Shown here: positions 44,860 through 52,597 of the stretch, in pieces
Layout: every line of letters begins with the position of its first letter
How positions within the stretch are numbered: the first letter of the stretch is position 1
From: Spirogloea muscicola
Taxonomy: Eukaryota; Streptophyta; Zygnematophyceae; Spirogloeales; Spirogloeaceae
Length of the DNA stretch: 52,597 nucleotides
NCBI GenBank assembly: GCA_009602725.1
Contig: WELB01000027.1
Location: 59,683-112,279, forward strand
Direction of reading: 5' to 3'
Program-made: the position numbers and the translations under genes
The notes under the pieces: model-generated
Database searches by the model: none
Told to the model about the DNA's origin: nothing
The model's input: only the letters and a program-made list of their open reading frames with translations

Positions 44860-45159
44860 GAAAAACACAGAGCGCGGAGGTCGCCGCCAATCTATGGCAG
44901 CTTGCAGTGCATCCTGACAAACGGCAGGCTAGAGCCGCCTGCGCCGCTCCTGGCTGCACCTCGGAAGCCCAACAAGTGGCTCCGCGTACGTAGGCAGGTG
45001 GAGCAGACCTCACTACATCCCAGCCTTTCTGGGGCGGCCTTGACGGCGTCCGTCGACGTGGGCCTGGGAGTGGCTGCCGAGGCCGCGGAGGAGCCAGGTC
45101 TCTGGACTCTGGACGGCGGTCCTTGCGGCGGGGCCTGAGCAGCCGGACCAGGCAGCACC

Positions 45160-47455
45160 ATGATCAAGCGGCGCGACTACCGCTTGCTGCACGGCTCTGG
45201 TGGTGGCGGCGGCGAAGGCAGCGCCTCCGGCAGCTCCAGCTCGAGCTCCGACTCGAGCTCTGGCGCCGGAGCCGGCGGCGGCGACGAGCCCTGGCCAGGC
45301 GAGCACGCCGCCGATTGCGCCGGCGCCACGGTCTTGCTGCGGCGGGGCAGCCGGTTGCGCCCATGTCGTGCAGCTCCATGCCCGCCTGCGCTGTCCACCA
45401 ACCCATCAGAGCGCGCTCTATTCTGGGCCTGACTGTGGTGGGCCGTACGCAGCTTCGGAGCACGAGAGCGACGTGGAGTCGCCAGATGCAGATCACGCGA
45501 GCGCTCGCACAGGTATGTCATGGCGCTTGCCTGTCGCTTCTTTCACAATCAAGGAGGCCTGCCCTGTGACCAACCAGGAGCAGAATCTGTGGGGGCCCAA
45601 GTGGCTTGCAAGTTTGGCGCGCCACTCAGTAGTGCCAGCAACCATCTGTACAACTGGCTCTTGTGGGATTCGGGGGACAGTCTCACATGCTTCAGGTGGG
45701 CCCCATTATCGCAAAAGTGTTGAGTCGCTCACTCATGTTGTGTCTCAACCTTTGCGCAGTGGAGCCAAGGTCTGATGAAGGCGGCCGCAGGGGAGCCAGG
45801 GCAAGGAGAGGCAGAAGCGTCCGAGTTGATGAGAAGTCAGCCAGCGATATCATCAACGAGAGTGGAAGAGACGCAGCTGAGGAAGGCGACGAGGACGAAG
45901 ACGCAGACGAGTGCGAGGACATTGCACGGACGCCAGAGGATGAGGTGGAGGTGGAGGAGGAGGAGGAGGAGGAGGAGGAGGAGGGGGAGGAGGAGGAGGA
46001 GAAGGAGGAGGAGGAGGAGGTTGAGGAGGAGGAGGAGGAGGAGGAGCAGAGGCTGCTGCACGCACCGCCCTCCGCGCTCAAGCGACAGTGGGCGGAGGCT
46101 GTCCTGGAGGACGACGACGAGGGCAGCGATGTCTGCGGAAGTGACTCGGAGCTCGAGGCGCATATGGAGGAAGGCGGCCTCGTGCTCTGTGTCGGGCTGG
46201 CCGGCCGCGTCCTCAAGTGCCGCATCTGCCCCCAGGCCGTCTGCCTCTCTGAGAAGTCCATGGAAGCCCACCTGGCGTCCAAGGTGCCACACAGCTTCCA
46301 CTCTTGAAAGGGTCACATCCTTTGTCCCAAAACCTCAAACCCCTAGGCTCTGACTCATTCGTAAGTGCTCATTGTCATCTCAAAGCTCTGCACTATATTT
46401 TTAATCACAGACTGCGAGTAGTTGAATGCTAGCAAACTCTGTTTGCGATCTCATTCAGGGGTTTGAGAGATACTGTCAGACCTGCGTCTGTCGTCACTAC
46501 GGGCTGGCATTTAGAATGCGTGTCTTCTCCTCCTCAAGTCAGCTGGTTGAAGTCAATCAGCATAAACCCAGATGTTGGACCCTGGCGTGCGTGGACACAG
46601 GGCCACGCTCGATCACTGAAGAAATCCAGAGAAGGGCGGCTAGCGGTGATGCTCAACAGCGAAGGCGAGGAGGAGGAGGCCACTGAGACGCACACCGAGC
46701 GCCTCCAGCGACTATCACAGGCTGCAGCACCAGTGAGCATTGTTTCCTGCAGGCAGTGAGAAAATCGGGAGCTTGTTGGAATACAATTTATGATGGACAA
46801 TGGCAGAGGTCCTCACTAATTTGAGAAGTATTGAAGGGGACATTCATCAGATTGGTCTTCTGAAAGTGGCAAACAGAGGTGTTTTTAAGTGGCGGGTCTC
46901 ACGGAAGTAAGCCGGAAAAGCAGCTGCACGATGTCGAATAAGAACCGCACAAGAAGCTCACATCCACTGCGCTTGCTTTATGTCACTGTCAGATACAAGT
47001 GCGCAGTGACCGGAAGAGCCGAGGGCGGCAGCGGCAGCGCAAGCGCGCCAAGCTGAAGGTCGGTGACCGACATCCCTGGTGGCGGGTGGCAAGCATTGGC
47101 TGCATGCAAGCGCATGCACCTTGATAGATGTCTCAAGTTTCTGTCTGCCATTTGAGATGGCATGGCTGCTCCAGCTAAGTGTGCTCATCTGCAATGACAT
47201 GGTCTGCTCTCGCCTTGCAATGAGGAGCTCTGCCTTGAGCTTGTTGGATTTCAGGTAACGGCTGCTAAGGAGGGCACAACTTCTGCGGAAGCAACTCCCA
47301 CAGTACAGAGTACGCCACCGAGGAAAGATGCTGCATCGGCACGCCCAAGTGCTACCCGAGCTGCCGTTATGGCCGGTACCGTTGCTTCTGTTATGCTACC
47401 AGTGAAGCCCGCCACAAAGAAGCAAGGCAGAAAGTTGAGGAAAAGAACAGAATGA
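45160..47455 (+). CDS. Acidic/basic protein with U1-type C2H2 zinc finger
   Basis: Deduced exons: 45160 to about 45330 (donor uncertain), 45453-45512, 45760-46283, 46601-46732, 46993-47058 and 47255-47455, with phases agreeing from the second on. It starts MIKRRDYRLLHGSGGGGGEG followed by a Ser-rich stretch. Then come ASDIINESGRDAAEEGDEDE, a run of about 35 nearly pure Glu residues (45950-46047), and KRQWAEAVLEDDDEGSD. The zinc finger is KCRICPQAVCLSEKSMEAHL joined over the intron at 46283 to ASK|GHARSLKKSRE. The Cys-x2-Cys...His-x5-His spacing is complete only after splicing. The C-terminus is strongly basic (DRKSRGRQRQRKRAKLK; KKQGRKLRKRTE-stop). This layout suggests a nucleolar or RNA/ribosome-biogenesis protein, an inference from composition only. 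Confidence 0.72.
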
Positions 47456-48129
47456 ATTTAAGGAGCTTAACCGATAGGCATCATCCATACATGGAAAGAT
47501 TAGGCAAGCGACTGGGTTGTCGCTGAGCAGCCTGGCTTCAGCATTGGCCATGGCAAGGCTTGGCCTTCTGCCTACTAATGTCACCTTGCATGATCCAAAG
47601 AGATACTAAGCCGTGCATCATTGGACATCCTTCTCGGGCTGGTCACTCAGCCACCGTTCCTGGTGGAGGAGCCCCTTCTCTCCTCCATCCAAGCAGTCGT
47701 AAGGTACACAAAGGACCCGCATGTTGGTGCAGGTCCAACATGGGGGCAGGGTGTACAGGCAGCTCTGAGCCCTTTGGATCGCACATCTCCTATGTAATTT
47801 ACCTGTACATGTGTTCGATCACTTCCAGTCTGCATGATATCATGTCTGGGTGAGCCATCGCCATGCACACACTCTGCTCCTTGGAGCACCTTCTATGTAT
47901 AACATGGTCCCAGAGACCTCTGCATGCTGTATCTGATGGCACAGCGTCAAAGTGAAGAAATGGCCCAAGCAAAACCCTGCTCACAGTGAGCTGACTGCTA
48001 CAACATTATGTCCACGACGTAGGCAGAACCTGGGCTTCTTCTTGACTATCGGAACTTGCTCACAGTGAGGACTGCTGCCAAGAGCTTGTAGGTGACTCGG
48101 CGAGCTTGACAAGGGGCAGCCCATGCCTC
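47456..48129. other. Convergent intergenic region, no gene
   Basis: Lies between the zinc-finger gene (+) and CAP-G (-). It has one weak hairpin-like remnant, CGGGCTGGTCACTCAGCCACC, near 47635. Nothing else is recognised. Confidence 0.45.
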
Positions 48130-51100
48130 TCAGCTTGCAGAAGAAGCTGCACTCCGCTCCTCACTGAGCTGCAGGTTCTCCATCAAAGCTGGCCTGATGT
48201 GAGTCTTGGCCCCCCCCTTGCTGGAGCACCTCTTGGCAGCCACCATCATTAGCTGCGGTGGTTGACCAAGTGACTCGACGTTCTCCACGTTCTCAATGTC
48301 ACGCTCAGAATCTGTCATAGCATTGACTGCCGCAGCACGGTGCCGTCTCGCATGTTGTATCCTCTGGCCAACTGCGAAGTCCACATCTGAGCTGTCTTCC
48401 ATGGCAACTTGATCTTTGCTCGATTCATTTGCAACTGCCTCAACCGGACTCTGCCGCTCCAAGTCTCCAGCCGGCAAGAGCTCCTCAACTCCAGAGCCTG
48501 TGGAGGACGTCGATAGCCGGGCCATTGCTTGGGCTTTGCTCTGCCGGCGAGGCTGTTGCCGCCTCGCCTTTGGCGCCTCGTCACCACTGGCAGCTTGCAG
48601 CCCTGGATTGCCTGGCAATGCATACAGTGAGCCTGCGGTCTTGCATGCATACACTGCAACAAACGCAAGTCACAAAGGATAGGAAGAACTAGAGTATTGG
48701 ACATATAACAGATGTTGCCTCTGTCAAGACTGCAGGTTGCTTGCAATGTCAGGGTGAAGGTTACATCTGCGATTAGAGTAACACAAGCTGTCAATCACAC
48801 CTGAGCGAGACTTGCGGCGCTGCAATTCTGTGGACTGCTGAGGCTGCCTAGACTCCTGCAGAGTGCCACCGTCATCCACCTCAACACCGTCGCCCTCCCT
48901 TGATGATGGAGCTGCAGCCAGACCTGGCAGGAGCATGAAGCTTCTGACTCTCAGTAACCAACAAATGTGGGCCACCGCAGCACAGCGAGCCGGTTGCCAG
49001 CGCCGGTATGCGGGGATGCAAGGACACAGACCATCCAGCAGAGCTTGGAGGTCATCGTTGGAGATGGGCGCCGCAGGTGCGCTGCTGCTGTCGAGCGACA
49101 GCTGCTCCAGCCTGGCCATCATGTCCTGTAGCTCCATGATCGCGGCACCATCGCCGACAACCTCCTCTGCCATTCTGTCGCAACCAAGTTTGCAGCTCCA
49201 TCAGCGACAAAAGTATTCCTTAATTGTAGTCAGTGGCCTGCAGTCAGGTGCCCGAAAAGCGTCCAGTATTACTGCGCACCTGGGAGCAAGGGCGAGGAGG
49301 ACAGCTATCGGCTCCTGCTGCGACGGACGGAGCGTCAGTGCCGATAAGCACTTCATAAGCAGTGCCAAGAATGCGCGGCGGTCGGGCCGCGGGCGGCCGC
49401 GCACAACTTCTGCTGCCAGCTGGAGGGCAAGCGCCTCGTGGCCCCTATCTGTGTCGTCCTCGTCCACGACAGGCGCCGGCGCAGCTGGGAGGCCCCTGTC
49501 ACTGGCTGGAATCGAGTCATCCGCATTGTCAGCGCCCTGCTGCGCTGCCAGCAGCGGCCGCTGCAGCAGGGCGACCATGAGCCGTGCGAGCTGCGCCGCC
49601 TGCCTGCGCACAGCGAGCAGCCGACGTCGGTGTCAGCTGCTGGCAAGGGCGGCCTTCGTGCCAAAATGGTGTTGCACATGAAGGCACCTATTTCATCACT
49701 TGATTGACTGATAGCCTTAGCTAATCAAGTACTTATGTAAGCATGTAAGAATGGTCTCAGTCATACTTGCAATGACAGACTTTGCTTCTTCTAATTGGTG
49801 TAGTTACACCGATACTCACTTGCGCTTGGCAGTCGCCACACGTGCGCCGTCGGTGAGCTGCGGCCAGCTCCGCAGGACCACCTCGAGGAAGACGGCGGCG
49901 ATGGCCCGCTGCGGTCACGACGGCACGCACAACGCCGGATCAGCAGGCCTGCTTTGGCAGAGGGGGTTCTCGCTGTCGTCTGCTGGCGTAGATGTCCGAG
50001 CTCTGCGACGGCGGCGACGATAAGGGGCACGGAAGATGGAGGGTCTGCAGGGGAAGGCGATATCTCGCCTGGTTTGCAGCGGCCAGGACAGCGTAGTTCT
50101 CGAAGAAGACGTAGAGGCACTGCCGCAGCCGGGGCTTGCGGTCGCAGTCAAGGCTGCTGTACAGCGCCAGGAGCCGAGCCAGCGGCGTCGCCGTCTCGCT
50201 CGTTAGCAGCGGGGCGTCCGGCTGCGGTAGGCAGAGCAGGAGCTTCGCCAGGCCCTCGGCAGCGAGGCCGTGGATGCCCTCCACGGCGCCCCCTCCTCGC
50301 TCCCCGTCTGGTCCGCTGGCCTTGTCCCCTGCATCCCCTCCCTCCTCACCTCCCTCCTCACGTTCCTGGTCCTCATCCAGGAGGGCAACCAGGAGATCTG
50401 AGAGTTGGCGGCCGGCTGTGCCACCGCCGTCGCCGTCCTTTCCATCGAGGCCATCGGCACTGTGGCACAGCGTCAGGTCCACAAGGGCCTTGACCGCAGT
50501 CTGCCGCTCGCACGGTGCGCCGCTCGCGTCTGCCGCTGCTCTCTCCAGCACCGGCAGCGCCAGCTGGGCGGCGCCCGCGTCCATGTGCCCGAGCAGCGCC
50601 AAGCAGCGCAGGCCCGCGGTGCGGACGTGGGCATCGCCGTGACCAGCCTGTGGCAGGAACAACAGCGAGCGTCACAAGCGCCGGCTCGGTGGAACCAAAA
50701 GCAGGCACTCAGCAGAAGAGCGGTGGCAATAAGCGGCGGTGGCTCTCACCGCCGGCAGGAGCAGGTGGTCGAGCAGGGCGGCGGGGCTGGCGCCGGCGGT
50801 CGCTAGCTGGCGCGGCCCGGTGGCGCTGGAAAGCAGCACTTCGGCAGCACCGAGGGCGCGGCCCCAGTCCGTGGCTCCCTGGGGAGCGTCTACCCCTGGC
50901 GGCAAGCCGCCGAGCTCGCCGAGCGGCGCCGCGACGGCTGCTGCCCACTCGGCGCCCTCGCCGTGCACGCGGCGCGAGAACGTGCCCACCACGTCGCGCC
51001 ACTGCGGGCAAGGGAGGCGACCGCAGCCACGTGTCATGCGACTGATCAGGCGAAGCCATGCCAGCAGCTCAAAGGTGCGGTAGTGGACCTGCTTGTCAGC

Positions 51101-52597
51101 CAGGAGGAAGGGCCGGTCTGGCGGCGCCTCGTCGGAGCCAGCTGCTGCCAGCTCAGAGCCAGCGCCGCTGCTGCCGCCGCCGTCGAGCAGGAGGCGGCGA
51201 ACGAGGCCTGCGGCTGCTGCCCGCCCAGCCGCATCGGCGAAGTCCATGGGCACCGCCACATACAGGAGCTGCCGAGCGGCGAAGCGGGCCTCCGGCCCTG
51301 CACAGCCCGACGCGGCAGCGGCGGCCGTCAGCAGCGCCGCCAAGTGCAGCAGCAGGAGGGAGAGGAGGGAGAGGAGCGCTGCCGCACCGCCAGTCGCGAG
51401 GTGCCGCTCCACGAGCCGCACGTGGCCCGTGACGGTCGCCGGCAGCATCGCCTCCAGGGCTGCGTTGACGGCCGCCGCCTCCGCAGCGAGCATCGCCGCC
51501 TCGCCGCCACCGGTGGCCGCTGCTCTCCGGCCCTTGTCCTGCACAGCCGCCGGGCGCAGGGCAGAGGAGCCAGTCATAGCCATGTCAGCTCGACAGCGGC
51601 AGTCTCCCCCAGTCCTCCCTCCCTCCACCCTCCTGACGGCAGGCTGCAGATCATAAGCAGCTCAGGGACGGTGGCGCTCGCCTCGGCCTCGGCGTACAGT
51701 GCCTCGGTGAGGACGCGGAAGCACAGGGCGTGCTCCGGCGCGACACATTCGGCAGCGCCAGGGCTGGCGGCTCCCCCTTCCTCGGCCCACTCGGCCTGCT
51801 GCCGCAGCGTCGCCCCTGGGGACGGCCGGAGCAGCCCGGCCTCCACAAAGCGCCGTGCAGCCAGCTCGGCAACCGCCTCGTTCTGCGGCCCGGCTGCCGG
51901 CGCCAGGCGCGCGAGCAGCAGCGCCACGTCGCCGCCGCAGTGGTGGCCGCACCACGACTCCAGCATGGCGGCACACTCGCTGCGGGCCGCCGGCGCAGGG
52001 TCCGCCAGACCCTCGCGCAGCACGCGCACGCGCTGGTCCACACTGCCGAGGTGAGAGGACAGACACCCACTTCAATCAGGAGGGGAGGGAGAGAGGAGGG
52101 AGGAGGGGGGCCGATGAGGGGACTTCAGATGGGTGCGGCTTGCCTGAGGGCCGTCATGGGCAGCTTGTGAGCGAGCCACGAGAAGGCGGCACGGCGGACG
52201 CCCTCGTTGATGTCGGTGACGCGCTCCAGCACAGCCGCAGCAGCCGCCGGGCACGGCGGGAGGCTCGCCACGATCGCGCGCCGCACGTCCTGCAGCAGCC
52301 ATGGCGGCCCGGAGGTGGAGCCGACACTTCTGGTCAGGCCGCAACTAAGGTCAGAGTAGACGACGGTGGTGGAGAAGGAGACATGGAGGTCTGCGCAGGG
52401 CCGTTGGCTCACGGCGCTCTTGTCGGTGCGGAGGAGCTCGCAGTAGAGCGCGAGCGTGGTGTCGCCGGCGTAGTCTCCGGCGTCGCCGGGGTCCGCCATG
52501 CGGGCGAGCCCGCGCACGGCCGCGGCGCGCGCGGCGGTGAGGCGGTCGCGGAGGCGGCCCTGCGTGGCGGCCTGGAGGTCGTCCCACACGTCGTCGG
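48130..52597 (-). CDS. CAP-G: Condensin complex HEAT-repeat subunit CAP-G, 5' end beyond window
   Basis: The non-SMC HEAT-repeat subunit that, with CAP-D, CAP-H and SMC2/4, compacts mitotic chromosomes. Minus-strand exons in transcript order: >52597-52413, 52289-52144, 52042 to about 51650, 51538-50750, 50647-50069, 49908-49820, 49603-49280, 49174-49032, 48923-48801 and about 48632-48130. Hallmarks: GDTTLALYCELLRTDKS, DVRRAIVASLPP, VTDINEGVRRAAFSWLAHKL, LREGLADPAPAARSECAAML, RFAARQLLYVAVPMDFADA, AGLRCLALLGHMDAGAAQLA, EGLAKLLLC, LRQCLYVFFENYAVLAA and RMAEEVVGDGAAIMELQDMM. The last exon is a Ser/Glu-rich tail. Two introns use GC donors (after 52144 and 50069). The junction between the third and fourth exons is uncertain: the best-looking donor is out of phase, while GCC GCT|GTCGAG is in phase. 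The first exon continues past the window edge. Confidence 0.93.

Overview
The window is nuclear DNA from a photosynthetic eukaryote, most likely a GC-rich green alga of the Trebouxiophyceae/core Chlorophyta type. This placement is inferred from intron-dense, GC-rich genes, a chloroplast import channel protein (TIC20), a plant-type (type II) metacaspase with conserved Cys139/His86, alpha-glucan phosphorylase, an ABCG half-transporter and condensin CAP-G. It is a draft assembly: it opens with 123 A residues, has two N gaps (13104-13978 and 29260-29664) and isolated Ns at 5653, 26349 and 37486.

Layout. (1) 122-2755 +: 3' part of an ABCG transporter. (2) 2756-5340: truncated retrotransposon tails. 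(3) 5603-9027 +: complete type II metacaspase with a very long Gly/Pro/Tyr/His-rich linker. (4) about 10742-13103 -: TIC20, facing (5) 13979-17637 +, a coiled-coil/Ser-Pro-rich protein I do not recognise; their starts share the first gap. An intron of the latter holds a decayed tRNA-Pro-like sequence and a retrotransposon tail. (6) 17638-26160: about 8.5 kb without a recognised gene, full of retrotransposon tails, one nested with a visible target-site duplication. (7) 26378-28077 +: complete eight-exon UBC13 (ubiquitin E2). (8) a small unidentified first exon (29129-29199 -) facing alpha-glucan phosphorylase (29665 to about 34964 +, 19 exons) across the second gap. (9) 35562 to about 37563 -: a peptidoglycan-binding-like domain joined to a membrane segment and coiled coil. 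(10) 37680-39975: more tails. (11) 40578-43586 +: a complete six-exon WD40-like conserved protein. (12) 44400-44860: more tails. (13) 45160-47455 +: acidic/basic zinc-finger protein. (14) 48130 to beyond 52597 -: condensin subunit CAP-G.

The genes are ordinary housekeeping genes with no sign of an operon or shared pathway. The most unusual material is between them: more than 20 short 3' ends of non-LTR (LINE-like) retrotransposons in both orientations, with the shared C-terminal signature SDLxLLTRGY-stop. They fall into two groups. Group A has a GGGCTGG...CCAGCCC hairpin about 85-120 nt after the stop codon. Group B has a GGCC...GGCC hairpin about 60 nt after it. No reverse transcriptase domain remains in the window. 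Exon boundaries below were deduced by hand from splice sites, reading phase and family resemblance; none was tested computationally.
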